Notes: generated by a model not told the origin, from the letters alone. 64,000 bases of DNA from Candidatus Izimoplasma sp. HR2 (GCA_000753575.1 JRFF01000009.1:60777-124776), one strand, 5' to 3'; numbered from the stretch's first letter, positions 1-9,542 are shown. Made by a program: numbers and translations.

Positions 1-1818
1 TTCTCTCTCAACTGACGCTTCGAAAACGTCACCTTCTTTGATATCATTAAATTTTTCAATCATTATTCCACATTCAAATCCTTCTCTAACTTCTTTAACA
101 TCATCTTTAAATCGTTTTAATGATGCCATTTTACCTTCATAAACCACAATACCTTCACGTAAAATTCTAACTAAAGAATTTCTCTCTATTGTACCATTAG
201 TAACGTATGATCCAGCAATTGTTCCTACTTTAGAAATTTTGAATGTTTCACGAACTACTGCTTGTCCTGTTACTACTTCTTCAAATTCTGGGTCTAACAT
301 TCCTGTTAGTGCTAATTCAATTTCTTCTAATGCTTTATAGATAATATTATAAAGTCTTATCTCAATTCCTTTTTCTTTTGCAATATCTCTAACACTTGCC
401 ATTGGTCTAACATTGAATCCAATGATTAATCCGTTTGACGCTAATGCTAAAGTTACATCAGTTTCAGTAATTGTTCCAACACTTGCTCTAATTATATCTA
501 TTTTTGCACCTTCAATATCAATTTTTTCAATTGAAGCTTTTAATGCTTCGATTGAACCATGAGTATCACCTTTTATGATTAATCTTAATTCTTTAAGGTC
601 ACCTTCATTAATTTGATTAAAGAGATCTTCAAAAGAAACAGCTTTTCCAACTCCTCTTTCTTCTCTCCATGTTCTATGTGCTCTTTCTTCAGCAATTAAT
701 CTTGCTTTTCTTTCGTCAGTAAAGACCATAAATGAATCTCCAGCTTGTGGCACGTCATTTAGTCCTGTTACTTCTGCAGCCTTACTAGGCCCTGCAATAT
801 CAATTCTAGTATTTGAATCATCAACCATTGCTCTTACTTTACCAAATGTATCACCAGCAACTAATATGTCTCCAACTTTTAAAGTTCCGTTTGCAACAAG
901 TAATGTAGCAACAGGTCCTTTTCCTTTATCTAATTTAGATTCAATTACATTTCCTGAAGCTAATCTGTTTGGATTTGCTTTGTATTCATTCATCTCAGCA
1001 GTTAATTGTATCATTTCAAGTAAATTGTCTACACCTTCTCCTTTTAAAGCAGAAAGTTCACAGAATATAGTTTGTCCTCCCCATTCTTCAGGAACAAGAT
1101 CAAAAGCAGAAAGTTCTTGTTTTACTTTATCTGGGTTTGCACCTACTAAATCAATTTTATTAACTGCAACTATAATTGGAACTCCTGCAGCATTTGCATG
1201 ATCTATTGCTTCTCTAGTTTGTGGCATTACTCCATCATCAGCAGCTACTACTAAAATAGTAATATCTGTAACTTGTGCTCCACGTGCTCTCATCTCTGTA
1301 AAAGCAGCATGACCAGGTGTATCAATAAACGTTATTAATTTACCGTTTTTCTTTACTTGGTATGCACCAATATGTTGAGTTATACCTCCAGCTTCACCTT
1401 CAGTTACTCTTGAATTTCTAATAGTATCAAGTAAAGTAGTCTTACCATGGTCAACATGTCCCATTATTGTAACAACAGGTGGTCTTTCTACTAAGTCATC
1501 TTCTTCATCTTTAATTTCGATTTCCTCAAATCTTGTTAAATCAGTCATAATTTCGTTTTCCATATCAAACCCAAATTCTATAGCTAATAATTCAACTGTT
1601 TCACGATCAACAGTTTGTGTTTGAGCAGCCATAATACCTAGACCCATTAATTTCTTGATAATTGTTGTTGGTGTTACTTTTAATCCATCAGCAATATCAG
1701 CAACAGTCATATCAGGTGCGTAGTATAATACTCCTTCACCTTTATCTTGAGTTACTTGAGGAATGTTTGTTACTCTTGTATCTTGCTTTTTAGTTTTTTT
1801 GATGTTCTTTTTTGCCAT
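1..1818 (-). CDS. infB: Translation initiation factor IF-2 (3' end cut by window edge)
   Basis: GTPase that positions initiator fMet-tRNA on the 30S subunit and promotes subunit joining. The reading frame has 606 codons before the window edge. It starts [11 protein letters not shown], has a short IF2_N region, and then the P-loop [12 protein letters not shown] near residue 120. The last visible residues ([16 protein letters not shown]) match the usual C-terminus, so only a few codons are missing. The whole protein would be about 610 residues, short beside Bacillus (about 716) because the N-terminal extension is small, as in Mollicutes. The start is fixed by an AGAGGTGAT ribosome site 5 nt upstream. 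It is the last gene seen of the rimP-nusA-rnpM-ylxQ-infB operon. Confidence 0.97.
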   Translation of the reverse strand, partial: MAKKNIKKTKKQDTRVTNIPQVTQDKGEGVLYYAPDMTVADIADGLKVTPTTIIKKLMGLGIMAAQTQTVDRETVELLAIEFGFDMENEIMTDLTRFEEIEIKDEEDDLVERPPVVTIMGHVDHGKTTLLDTIRNSRVTEGEAGGITQHIGAYQVKKNGKLITFIDTPGHAAFTEMRARGAQVTDITILVVAADDGVMPQTREAIDHANAAGVPIIVAVNKIDLVGANPDKVKQELSAFDLVPEEWGGQTIFCELSALKGEGVDNLLEMIQLTAEMNEYKANPNRLASGNVIESKLDKGKGPVATLLVANGTLKVGDILVAGDTFGKVRAMVDDSNTRIDIAGPSKAAEVTGLNDVPQAGDSFMVFTDERKARLIAEERAHRTWREERGVGKAVSFEDLFNQINEGDLKELRLIIKGDTHGSIEALKASIEKIDIEGAKIDIIRASVGTITETDVTLALASNGLIIGFNVRPMASVRDIAKEKGIEIRLYNIIYKALEEIELALTGMLDPEFEEVVTGQAVVRETFKISKVGTIAGSYVTNGTIERNSLVRILREGIVVYEGKMASLKRFKDDVKEVREGFECGIMIEKFNDIKEGDVFEASVERE

Positions 1819-1836
1819 CAAAAATCACCTCTTTCT

Positions 1837-2136
1837 TTAGGAATTCATGTATTCTTTAAATTTATCTATAAATCCCTTATCTGTAACTAATATAACCTTA
1901 CGGTTCTCTTTACCAATGGCTTTTGAGAGTTCATCGGTAGTAAATGTATTTATAACTAGAGCTCCGTACGTATCAGTTTTGTTTATTATTTTACCTGAAA
2001 TATTCTTTCCAGCATCACTTGCTAAGAACACTAAATTATGTGGTCCCTTAGGAAGTGCTTTTAATACAAATTCTTCTCCTAGTGTTATCATTCTTGCTCT
2101 TGCAGCAAGACCTAGAAGGTTTAATGTTTTATTCAT
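1837..2136 (-). CDS. ylxQ: YlxQ, L7Ae-family RNA-binding protein
   Basis: A 99-residue protein of the L7Ae/L30e/S12e/Gadd45 fold, the family that binds kink-turn RNAs. The N-terminus (LNLLGLAARARMITLGEE) and the segment NLVFLASDAGKNISGKI are typical of the Firmicutes YlxQ proteins found between rnpM and infB. Its precise role is not established; ribosome or RNase P association is presumed from the family. The start codon lies inside the end of the upstream rnpM gene (8-nt overlap), indicating translational coupling. Identity is supported mainly by fold-typical residues and by its conserved operon position. Confidence 0.88.
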   Translation of the reverse strand: MNKTLNLLGLAARARMITLGEEFVLKALPKGPHNLVFLASDAGKNISGKIINKTDTYGALVINTFTTDELSKAIGKENRKVILVTDKGFIDKFKEYMNS

Positions 2137-2395
2137 CTTTAAATAGTCCTAATAATTGTTCGTAAATTTCTTCAGGTATTTTAATAGCTAGGTGTCTATC
2201 TAATTTTTTTGTTTTAATTGCTTTTTCAATAACTTTTAAATCACGTTTAAGATATGCTCCACGTCCATTTAACTTTCCAGTTATATCAACATTTACAATA
2301 CCTTCTTTATTTTTAACAACTCTAATCAATTCTTTTTTTGGAAGTTGCTCATTAGATATAATACATTTTCTTAGTGGAACTTTGTGGTTATGCAT
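2129..2395 (-). CDS. rnpM: RnpM (YlxR), RNase P-modulating protein
   Basis: An 88-residue DUF448 protein. The diagnostic pieces are PLRKCIISNEQLPKKELIRVV near the N-terminus and the later GKLNGRGAYL, which match YlxR/RnpM. In Bacillus this small RNA-binding protein associates with the RNase P RNA and modulates its activity. It overlaps nusA by 8 nt upstream and ylxQ by 8 nt downstream, so three consecutive genes are translationally coupled. Length and motif order are normal for the family. Confidence 0.9.
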   Translation of the reverse strand: MHNHKVPLRKCIISNEQLPKKELIRVVKNKEGIVNVDITGKLNGRGAYLKRDLKVIEKAIKTKKLDRHLAIKIPEEIYEQLLGLFKDE

Positions 2396-3461
2396 TATCT
2401 AACCTTCTGTATCTAATACCATCTTCTTTAGCTTGAGTAATAGATTTAATTTCTATTTTCCATCCACTTGATTGAGCTGCAAGTTTTGCATTTTGTCCTT
2501 TAATACCTATTGCACTTGTTAAATCTTTATCTTTAACAATAACTAAACCTTGTTTTTTCTTTTTATCAGGGTTTATCGCAATTATTTTAGCTGGCTCTAA
2601 AGCGTTTTGAATTAATATCATTGGATCTTTACTCCATTCGTAGATATCAATTTTTTCACCTTGTAAAGCTTCTAAAACTTCTAAGATACGAGAACCTTTA
2701 TATCCTACAACACTACCTACAGGATCTACATTAGAATCATGTGAATAAACAGCAACTTTACATCTGTCTCCAGCATCTCTTGCAATTCCCATTATTTCAA
2801 CAGTACCATCATGAATCTCAGGACATACTTGTTCAATTAATCTCTTAACTAAGTTTTTATCAGTTCTTGATACAAACACTTTTGGTCCCTTAGTAGTCAT
2901 TTCTACTTTAGTAATATAAACTTTTAATCTTGAACCAACACTTGCATCATCACTTCTTAATAACTCTTTTCTAGGTAAACTAGTTTCTAAGTTTTGACCT
3001 AAATCTAAAGTAACAAAATCTCTATTCAGAGAAACGATTTCAGTATTAATCATTTCGTTTTCTTTTTCCTTAAAGATTTCGAATGCTCTTTCTCTTTCTA
3101 ATTGCTTTAATCCTTGAGTAAGAATTTGTTTTGCACTTGAAGCTGCAATTCTACCAAAGTCTTTAAGTTTCTCTTTAACAGTTATTGTATTACCAATCTT
3201 AGCACTTTTTCTTCTTAGTTTTGCATCAGCTAAACTCATTTCACCAGGATTAACTGCTTCTTCAACTACGATATAATCCGCAACTAATTGAATTTCATTT
3301 TTATCTTCATTAAAAGAAATTCTTGCGTTTTCTGAAGTATTATGAACTTTTTTATATGCATTTAAAAGTCCTCTACCCATTATTTCTAAAATCTTTTCTT
3401 TTTCTAATCCTCTTTCAATAGCTATTAATTCTAAAGCTTTAAAGAAATCTTTACTAATCAT
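2388..3461 (-). CDS. nusA: Transcription termination/antitermination factor NusA
   Basis: RNA polymerase-associated elongation factor that promotes pausing and intrinsic termination. The 357-residue protein has the N-terminal polymerase-binding domain (about 1-130), an S1 domain (about 134-200), KH1 with the GxxG loop GYKG near residue 252, and KH2 with GIKG near residue 320. It lacks the C-terminal acidic repeats of proteobacterial NusA, as usual for Firmicutes. The start is preceded by AGGAGG and lies 12 nt after rimP. A hairpin in the leader of this operon may provide NusA feedback control (see 3930-3951). Confidence 0.97.
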   Translation of the reverse strand: MISKDFFKALELIAIERGLEKEKILEIMGRGLLNAYKKVHNTSENARISFNEDKNEIQLVADYIVVEEAVNPGEMSLADAKLRRKSAKIGNTITVKEKLKDFGRIAASSAKQILTQGLKQLERERAFEIFKEKENEMINTEIVSLNRDFVTLDLGQNLETSLPRKELLRSDDASVGSRLKVYITKVEMTTKGPKVFVSRTDKNLVKRLIEQVCPEIHDGTVEIMGIARDAGDRCKVAVYSHDSNVDPVGSVVGYKGSRILEVLEALQGEKIDIYEWSKDPMILIQNALEPAKIIAINPDKKKKQGLVIVKDKDLTSAIGIKGQNAKLAAQSSGWKIEIKSITQAKEDGIRYRRLDNA

Positions 3462-3473
3462 TTTATTATCCTC

Positions 3474-3905
3474 CTAAAAGATGATAGTTAGTCTTATATA
3501 ACTAACATCAATATAATTAACTTTTGTAGTTCTTTTATTTTTTTGTAATACTTCTAAGAATCCATCTTTAAAGGATTTAAGTTTACCTTCAAATTTTTGA
3601 TCCATAGTTTCGATATATACATTTTTACCAATAGCTCTTTCAATTTCTTCACTGTTTCTTAATTCTCTTTCAGCTCCAGAACTTGCAACTTCTAAATTAT
3701 AAGCTTCATTGAATGGATCATTAATATCAAGTTCTTCACTTAATGTTTTTGAAACTATAACACAGTCATCAATATCAATAAAAGTATCATTTTCAATTAA
3801 TATTTCAAGAACATAATCGTTTCCTCTTTTTTCATAAATAACATCATATAAATAGTATCCTAAATCTTCAACTATCTTTTTAAATTTTTCTTTTAGTTTT
3901 TCCAT
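3474..3905 (-). CDS. rimP: Ribosome maturation factor RimP
   Basis: A 143-residue protein needed for 30S subunit maturation. Family features are the start FKKIVEDLGYYLYDVIYEKRG, then DIDDCVIVSKTLSEELD, and LEVASSGAERELRN, the RimP signature. It is first in the operon with nusA, rnpM, ylxQ and infB, the standard order in low-GC Gram-positive bacteria. An AGGAG ribosome site precedes the ATG. A 9-bp hairpin followed by a T-rich tract lies about 25 nt upstream of the start and could attenuate the operon. Confidence 0.95.
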   Translation of the reverse strand: MEKLKEKFKKIVEDLGYYLYDVIYEKRGNDYVLEILIENDTFIDIDDCVIVSKTLSEELDINDPFNEAYNLEVASSGAERELRNSEEIERAIGKNVYIETMDQKFEGKLKSFKDGFLEVLQKNKRTTKVNYIDVSYIRLTIIF

Positions 3906-3929
3906 GGTTTACTCCTTTAATCAAAATAA

Positions 3930-3951
3930 AGAGCGGGTTTCGACCCACTCT
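3930..3951 (-). terminator. Terminator-like hairpin in front of rimP-nusA
   Basis: Read on the minus strand the stem is AGAGTGGGT / ACCCGCTCT around a CGAA loop: nine pairs including one G-T wobble. TTTATTTTGATT follows. On the plus strand the same wobble becomes a C-A mismatch, so the structure suits minus-strand RNA. It can serve as the trmH-family gene's terminator. If the promoter at 3971-3999 is used, it instead lies within the rimP leader and acts as an attenuator. Confidence 0.7.
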
Positions 3952-3970
3952 CTAACTCATATGCAATGAT

Positions 3971-3999
3971 AGTTTATCATAATATAATATATAAATCAA
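3971..3999 (-). promoter_or_regulatory. Possible promoter of the rimP-nusA-infB operon
   Basis: On the minus strand, TTGATT and TAAACT are separated by 17 nt. The -35 box is good and the -10 box is moderate. The predicted transcript starts just upstream of the hairpin at 3930-3951. Readthrough from the upstream methylase gene is an alternative. Confidence 0.4.
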
Positions 4000-4016
4000 G
4001 TATCTTATATCTAATA

Positions 4017-4727
4017 TTAAGTATTACTATTAATATGATGCATTATTATACTTCCAGCTACTCCAACATTTAGACTTTCAACTTCACTTATTTTAATAGT
4101 GACGTTTTTATTAGTGTTCTTTAAAACATCTAAAGATAGCCCGTTACCTTCATTACCTAAAATAAGAACTACTCTATCTAAGGCTCTAATTGATTCTAAT
4201 GGTTCTCCTTTTAATGATGTTCCTATATACGTATAATCACGATATAAATTCATAAAATCTAACGTACCCATTTCAATAAAATTAAGTTTAAACATTGCTC
4301 CTTGTGTGCTTCTAATTACTTTGTCATTATAGATATCCACAGTATTATCTAAGATGATAGTTTTAAAGTCAAAAGCAAGTGCACTTCTTAGTAATGTTCC
4401 TAAATTACCAGGGTCTTGAATTCCTTCTAAAATAAGAACTCTATCATTTATTTTTTCTCTTTTTAACTTCTCACAAACACAGATTACTTTTTGTGGATTA
4501 TTAGTTTTAGCAAGTTTTTCAAGTACTGATTGTGATACATGAATAACATTGTGACCTTGAATAATATCATCAGTTGTAAAGATAGTTTTAATAACATCCA
4601 TCTTTAAAGCTTCTTCATATAAATGATATCCTTCTATTAGAAAAAGACTAGTTTCATCTCGATGTTTCTTTTGATGAAGTTTTGCCATATCTTTTATTAA
4701 CTGATTATTAACACTTGTAATTTCCAT
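4017..4727 (-). CDS. TrmH/SpoU-family RNA 2'-O-methyltransferase
   Basis: SAM-dependent 2'-O-ribose methylase of the SPOUT superfamily, acting on rRNA or tRNA. The N-terminal substrate-binding part (LFLIEGYHLYEEAL) is followed by the three SpoU motifs: ILEGIQDPGNLGTLLRSA, LILGNEGNGLS, and SLNVGVAGSIIMH at the C-terminus. The length, 236 residues, is normal. An in-frame ATG 15 nt further upstream is part of the ribosome site GGAGGTGAT, so the second ATG is the real start. The family is too diverse to choose between rlmB-type and tRNA-acting members from sequence alone. Confidence 0.9.
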   Translation of the reverse strand: MEITSVNNQLIKDMAKLHQKKHRDETSLFLIEGYHLYEEALKMDVIKTIFTTDDIIQGHNVIHVSQSVLEKLAKTNNPQKVICVCEKLKREKINDRVLILEGIQDPGNLGTLLRSALAFDFKTIILDNTVDIYNDKVIRSTQGAMFKLNFIEMGTLDFMNLYRDYTYIGTSLKGEPLESIRALDRVVLILGNEGNGLSLDVLKNTNKNVTIKISEVESLNVGVAGSIIMHHINSNT

Positions 4728-4767
4728 ATATATCACCTCCATTAATTATTATACATTATTTCTTAAA

Positions 4768-4793
4768 AAAAGAGTCAAATTAATGACTCTTTT
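4768..4793 (-). terminator. Intrinsic terminator of the rhodanese lipoprotein gene
   Basis: A perfect 10-bp stem (AAAAGAGTCA / TGACTCTTTT) with a six-base loop is followed on the minus strand by further Ts. It overlaps the stop codon of the upstream rhodanese gene. Confidence 0.85.
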
Positions 4794-5178
4794 AGTTTAT
4801 TGTTTCTCCGTCCCAACCTTCAATACCAAATTCTAAGTTGTAAACTTCAGTAAATCCTATCTCTAAAAAGATATTAGAAGCGTCTACACTCCTATTTCCA
4901 CTATTACACATAATAACTACAGGCATAGTAGTATCAATCCCGTCTAATAAAGAATAATCCTCTTCAAAGATATAGAAATCATAGTTTAAATTAAAACCAG
5001 GAAGTCTTTCATTATAAAACTCTCCACTAGTTCTAACATCAATAAATAGATACTCAGTATCACTAGCAAGCATTTCTACTAACTCTTCATTTGATATATC
5101 AGTGAATCCTTGTTCAGCACAAGCTGATAAAGTAAAAACTAAAAGTAAAGCTGCGACAATTAATAATATTTTTCTCAT
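4792..5178 (-). CDS. Rhodanese-domain lipoprotein
   Basis: A 128-residue secreted lipoprotein. The first 20 residues form a signal peptide ending in the lipobox LSAC, so the protein should be anchored on the outer face of the membrane. The rest is a single rhodanese fold with LFIDVRTSGEF and the active-site loop CNSGNRS, whose Cys would carry a persulfide. Family members transfer sulfane sulfur or act in redox and detoxification; the substrate is unknown. The gene is monocistronic, bounded by a terminator. A related, longer rhodanese lipoprotein is encoded at 59937-60800. Confidence 0.9.
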   Translation of the reverse strand: MRKILLIVAALLLVFTLSACAEQGFTDISNEELVEMLASDTEYLFIDVRTSGEFYNERLPGFNLNYDFYIFEEDYSLLDGIDTTMPVVIMCNSGNRSVDASNIFLEIGFTEVYNLEFGIEGWDGETIN

Positions 5179-5238
5179 TTATTTCACCTCTAAGTAATTA
5201 TAGAAGAAATCTATTTTAATTTCAAAAGATATGTTTTA

Positions 5239-6993
5239 TTACTTTGTTAATTCTAAGAATAAGTTAATATCTTCTTCAATTACTTTTAATGAAGTAGTCC
5301 AAAAATCTTTCTTAGTAATATCAATATCAGCAAGTAATGCAACATCTTCAACACTCATCTTACCTGTAGCTTTTAATAATTCATCATATTTAGGAGTAAA
5401 AGATTCACCTTCTGCTTGATAAAGACCATAAAGACCTTTAGCAAATAAAAGTCCAAAAGCGTACGGCCAGTTATAGAAACTAAGTCCTCCACTATAGTAA
5501 TGAGGTTTCCAAAGCCACATATAAGGATGTAGATATTCAGGATCTAATCCCTCACCATATGCTTCTTTTTGAGCCGTCAACATTAAATCTTTTAATCTAT
5601 TTTCATCTAAGAAATCACCTTTTTGAGCCTCAAATACACTAGACTCAAAAATGTATCTAGATAAAATATCAACTACAACTGCGGTAGATCCTTGAAGACT
5701 ATTTTCAAGTAGATATATCTTTTCTTCTTTGACAGCGTCTTTTAAAGCAGCCTTTAACACTATTGTTTCACAGAACGTAGAAGCTGTCTCAGCAACAGGC
5801 ATTGTGTATTCTGCGTTAAGAATAGTTTCACTAAAGATGTTATCTCCGTGATATGCATGTCCAAGTTCATGAGCCATAGTTACTACATCACCAAATGAAC
5901 CATTAAAGTTTAATAAAACTCTTGATTCACTTAAAGGATTAATGTTTGCGCAGAATGCTCCACCAACTTTTCCTTTATAAGGTAAATAGTCTATCCAGTT
6001 TCCATCAATTGCTCTTTGAGCTAAATCTTTTAAGTGAGGACTAAAAGTTCCAAAGTTCTTTAAGATGTATTCCTGAGCTTCAGGAATAGTAAACTCTTTA
6101 GCACTACTTCCCATAGGAGCATACAAGTCATACCAAGGTAATCCGTTTTTATGTCCTAATACTTCACTTTTTCTTTTTAAGTATTTTCTAAAGACTGGTA
6201 AAAAGTCTTTCATTGAATCAATCATAGCTTTTAAAGATTTTTCTTCCATACGTGAATAAATTAATGCTTGATCAAGCGCAGACTTATATCCACGTTTTTC
6301 AGTCATAGTATTTACTTCACCTTTGATACCATTCATAGCGAATGCTACAGACTTATCAATTTTAGGATAAGCAGCAAGTTCTGCAAGATATGCATTTTTT
6401 CTAACTTCAGGATCACTATCCTCAGCTTTACCTAAAATCTCAGGTAAAGTAAAAACTTTACCATCGTATTCAACTTCTAAAGTTGAAGTTAAAACACCTT
6501 GAAGTCTACTCCACATTGAAGATCCTGTTTGATTTAATTTTGATAATAATCCTTCAGTATCTTCATCTAGTTTATACTTACTTGATTTAATAATTTCTTT
6601 AATATAATATGCATGTTCAGTTAAGAATTTAGAGCTGTTTACAAGTACATCAATATCGTCTAAAGAGCTCAAAAACTTAGTGAATAAAATATTTGTAATA
6701 GTAAATTCTGTAAATTTATTATGAAGTATAACGCTGTATTTAGCGCTTTCTTGGTCTGTAGTGTTTGTAGCTTGCTTTAAACTTACAAATGAATATACTT
6801 TTCCAATGTGATTTTGTATTTCTATCTCTAATTTTAAGAATTCCTCAACAATAACACTTGCTTCTTCATCGCTCAAAAATCTATTTTGAAAACTGTTAGC
6901 TTGTTTAATATAATCATCAATCTTTAAGACATCATTTTGAAACTCTTTTGATTCGTATGAATCGTAAAATTTACTTAAATCCCAGTTTACCAT
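5239..6993 (-). CDS. pepF: Oligoendopeptidase F family M3 metallopeptidase
   Basis: Cytoplasmic zinc peptidase that degrades short peptides. The 584-residue protein lacks a signal peptide. Its zinc-binding motif is HELGH near residue 375, in the context VVTMAHELGHAYHG, with a downstream Glu-containing region AETASTFCET supplying the third ligand. The C-terminal part (YSGGLSFYNWPYAFGLLFA) is typical of the PepF/M3B group. An AGGTGA ribosome site fits the ATG. The start overlaps the metallo-hydrolase gene upstream by 7 nt, so it is the last gene of a thiI-MBL-pepF unit. Confidence 0.95.
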   Translation of the reverse strand: MVNWDLSKFYDSYESKEFQNDVLKIDDYIKQANSFQNRFLSDEEASVIVEEFLKLEIEIQNHIGKVYSFVSLKQATNTTDQESAKYSVILHNKFTEFTITNILFTKFLSSLDDIDVLVNSSKFLTEHAYYIKEIIKSSKYKLDEDTEGLLSKLNQTGSSMWSRLQGVLTSTLEVEYDGKVFTLPEILGKAEDSDPEVRKNAYLAELAAYPKIDKSVAFAMNGIKGEVNTMTEKRGYKSALDQALIYSRMEEKSLKAMIDSMKDFLPVFRKYLKRKSEVLGHKNGLPWYDLYAPMGSSAKEFTIPEAQEYILKNFGTFSPHLKDLAQRAIDGNWIDYLPYKGKVGGAFCANINPLSESRVLLNFNGSFGDVVTMAHELGHAYHGDNIFSETILNAEYTMPVAETASTFCETIVLKAALKDAVKEEKIYLLENSLQGSTAVVVDILSRYIFESSVFEAQKGDFLDENRLKDLMLTAQKEAYGEGLDPEYLHPYMWLWKPHYYSGGLSFYNWPYAFGLLFAKGLYGLYQAEGESFTPKYDELLKATGKMSVEDVALLADIDITKKDFWTTSLKVIEEDINLFLELTK

Positions 6994-7748
6994 TGTTTCA
7001 CCTCTTTATTAGTATTGTATACATGACTCTTCATTCCAATAAATCTAATTCCTGTTTCTTCAATAAATTCTTTGAAGGTACAATCTGGATATTCGATAAT
7101 ATAGTTCAAGTATATTAATCTATTTTTTAAATCTTGTTCAATAATTTTTTGATCTTCCATAATCATTCCATGTGTAGGTATTATTGTTTTACCTTTATAT
7201 TGATTGTATATCTTTAAAATAGATAAAACATGGTTATCAACTATTTGATCTGCACAAAATGGAATTAAAGCTTTCCCATCATGTGAAAATACCATATCAT
7301 CTCCAACATACATAAATTTGTTATCAATTGTTATTAAGATACCATCTTTTGAATGTCCTACATTCTTTTCCATCTTTATTATATGTCCACCAAAAATCAA
7401 TGTCTTTTCCTCAACAATTACATTGTTTGGAAGTATGTGGTCAAATATATCATTAAACTTTTCTAGGGAATGTTTAGCGAAAATACTACCATATATTTCA
7501 ACATCTGATAAATATTTTAAACCACCGATATGGTCAGGATGGAAATGACTGACCACTACGTGAGTAACATTTAGTCCTCTTCTATCCAAATCTTCTTTTA
7601 ATTCAAGAAAATTCTCTTCATACCCAGTATCAATGAGTAAAGCTTCATTCCCATTTTCTATAACAACAGTATTAAGACCTACAAAATGTCCTAAAGCTTT
7701 TTCAAATCTATATAAGTAAATATCTTTATCAATTTTTATTCTTTCCAT
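6987..7748 (-). CDS. Metallo-beta-lactamase-fold hydrolase
   Basis: A 253-residue cytoplasmic protein with the MBL signature HFHPDHIGG near residues 67-75, a later GHSKDGI histidine, the YVGDDMVF aspartate, and a C-terminal PTHGMI histidine. These residues form a binuclear metal site. The fold covers glyoxalase II-like thioesterases, sulfur dioxygenases and others, and the substrate cannot be assigned. It overlaps pepF by 7 nt downstream and thiI by 1 nt upstream, so expression is tightly coupled. A GAGGTATTATA ribosome site precedes the ATG. Confidence 0.85.
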   Translation of the reverse strand: MERIKIDKDIYLYRFEKALGHFVGLNTVVIENGNEALLIDTGYEENFLELKEDLDRRGLNVTHVVVSHFHPDHIGGLKYLSDVEIYGSIFAKHSLEKFNDIFDHILPNNVIVEEKTLIFGGHIIKMEKNVGHSKDGILITIDNKFMYVGDDMVFSHDGKALIPFCADQIVDNHVLSILKIYNQYKGKTIIPTHGMIMEDQKIIEQDLKNRLIYLNYIIEYPDCTFKEFIEETGIRFIGMKSHVYNTNKEVKQW

Positions 7749-8971
7749 TATAATACCTCACCAACAACTAAGCCTTTCATTGTAATATCAAGATGTTCTT
7801 TATGAGTTACTATTATAGATTTTGTATCTTCTACAGCTTCAGCAAGTAATTCATTAAAGTCAAATTTTGATTCATATTCTACCGCTCTATGTAGCCTTGG
7901 AGCTGTTGCTGGTTTCTTAGGAACATATACAGTACAACAATCTTCAAATGGCTTAATAGATGTTTTAAAACAATCTATATTTTTAGAAATCTTTATAATA
8001 TCTAATTTATCATATGTAGATAACGGTCTAATAATTGGAATTCTAGAAACTTCAGTAATCACTTTCATACTTTGCAAAGTTTGAGAAGCAACTTGTCCAA
8101 CACTTTCTCCATTAAGTAAAACTAAACAATTATTTTCATTTGCAATACTTTCGGCAATTCTATACATCATTCTTCTCATAATTGTAATGTTGTATGATTC
8201 AGGAATGTAATCTAGTAAAGCAGTATGTATTTTTTGAAAAGGTACCATGTGTAATTTAATTTTAGAATTTGGCGCAAACACGCTAAGTTTCTCAGTTAGA
8301 TCAATTACTTTTTGTGCCGATTCAATAGAAGTTAGAGGCGTTGATTCAAAATGAATAGCCTCTATTTGTATACCTTGCTTCATCGCAAGGAATCCAGCGA
8401 CCGGAGAATCAATCCCTCCAGACAACATTAACAGCCCTTTACCAGCTACACCAACAGGAAAACCACCCATTCCTTTTATCTTAGAAATGTACACAAAAGC
8501 AGCGTCTAAACGTACCTCTACAGTAAGCGTAACTTCAGGATTATGTACGTCAACTATCAAATTATCAGTGTTTTTAAGTACATATCCCGCAACTTTTTGA
8601 GTCATTTCAGGACTCTTTATCGGATAATTTTTATCACTTCTTTTACTCTCAACTTTGAAAGTAACTTTTCTTCCTTTAATCTCAGATTTAATTAAATTCA
8701 AAGCATTCTCAAAAATACTTTCAACATCTCTTTCAGATTTTGAAACTAAACTATAACTTGATAGTCCAGAAACTTTATTTAAACCTTCGATAACTTCATT
8801 ATAATCTTCACCATTTAGAACTAAATATAAACGATCATGATTTTTTTCTATTTTTACTTTTGGATTATTCACTTTCTCTTTGATAAGATTATTAACTCTT
8901 TCAATAAAAACTCTTTTATTTTTACCTTTTAAAGTTAAATCACCATACCTTACTAAAATTCTATCGTACAT
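7748..8971 (-). CDS. thiI: tRNA 4-thiouridine synthase ThiI
   Basis: Adenylates U8 of tRNA and transfers sulfur to give 4-thiouridine; in many bacteria it also supplies sulfur for thiamine thiazole. The 407-residue protein has an N-terminal ferredoxin-like/THUMP part (about 1-165) and the PP-loop LSGGIDSPVAGF near residue 185. It has no C-terminal rhodanese domain, as in Bacillus, so it presumably takes persulfide directly from a cysteine desulfurase. None is adjacent; SufS at 41.4-42.6 kb is a candidate donor. The start follows AAGGAG; an in-frame TTG three codons earlier abuts that site and is not usable. Confidence 0.95.
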   Translation of the reverse strand: MYDRILVRYGDLTLKGKNKRVFIERVNNLIKEKVNNPKVKIEKNHDRLYLVLNGEDYNEVIEGLNKVSGLSSYSLVSKSERDVESIFENALNLIKSEIKGRKVTFKVESKRSDKNYPIKSPEMTQKVAGYVLKNTDNLIVDVHNPEVTLTVEVRLDAAFVYISKIKGMGGFPVGVAGKGLLMLSGGIDSPVAGFLAMKQGIQIEAIHFESTPLTSIESAQKVIDLTEKLSVFAPNSKIKLHMVPFQKIHTALLDYIPESYNITIMRRMMYRIAESIANENNCLVLLNGESVGQVASQTLQSMKVITEVSRIPIIRPLSTYDKLDIIKISKNIDCFKTSIKPFEDCCTVYVPKKPATAPRLHRAVEYESKFDFNELLAEAVEDTKSIIVTHKEHLDITMKGLVVGEVL

Positions 8972-9062
8972 TAATACCAACTCCTTATAAAATCATACAT
9001 ATTTTACCATAATTAGTTGCATTTTTGAATGTTTTTACATAAAATGTTCTTAGGTGATAATT

Positions 9063-9542
9063 ATGTTTGTTAATATTGAAAAGAGCTTAGACAAAACAGA
9101 GAATTATGAGATACTATTATCAAATCTAGATTACTATATTATTAAAGGTGATAACTTAATCACAAACCTATCTAATTTAAGTGCATACTTAAATTATTTT
9201 CTTGATGATATCAACTGGGTTGGATTCTATTTATACGATGGAGATAAACTATACTTAGGACCATTCCAAGGACTACCTGCGTGTACTTTAATAGCGCTTG
9301 GCAACGGTGTTTGTGGTACAAGTGCTTCAACTAAGGAAACAATAGTTGTAAAAGATGTTCATCAGTTTGAAAATCATATTGGATGCGACAGTGCATCTAA
9401 TAGTGAAATAGTAATTCCTATCATAAAAAATAATGAACTTATTGGAGTTTTAGATATCGATAGTCCATCATTTTCACGCTTCAATAAAATCGATAAATTG
9501 TACTTAGAGAAAGTTATTTCTAAATTAGTTGACAAACTATAA
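9063..9542 (+). CDS. msrC: Free methionine-(R)-sulfoxide reductase (GAF domain)
   Basis: Reduces free methionine-R-sulfoxide using a GAF-domain active site. The 159-residue protein has cysteines at 74, 84 and 108. Their spacing (10 and 24 residues) equals that of the catalytic cysteines of E. coli fRMsr, and the context PACTLIALGNGVCG and HIGCDS is family-typical. The start is the ATG after TTAGGTGATAATT; an in-frame GTG lies inside the ribosome site. This is an oxidative-damage repair enzyme in what otherwise looks like an anaerobe. The end of the gene contains the promoter of rpsD. Confidence 0.92.
   Translation: MFVNIEKSLDKTENYEILLSNLDYYIIKGDNLITNLSNLSAYLNYFLDDINWVGFYLYDGDKLYLGPFQGLPACTLIALGNGVCGTSASTKETIVVKDVHQFENHIGCDSASNSEIVIPIIKNNELIGVLDIDSPSFSRFNKIDKLYLEKVISKLVDKL

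Noticed and set aside
866..1201. A 111-codon plus-strand open frame.
   Set aside because: Antisense to infB, no ribosome binding site, composition typical of a shadow frame.
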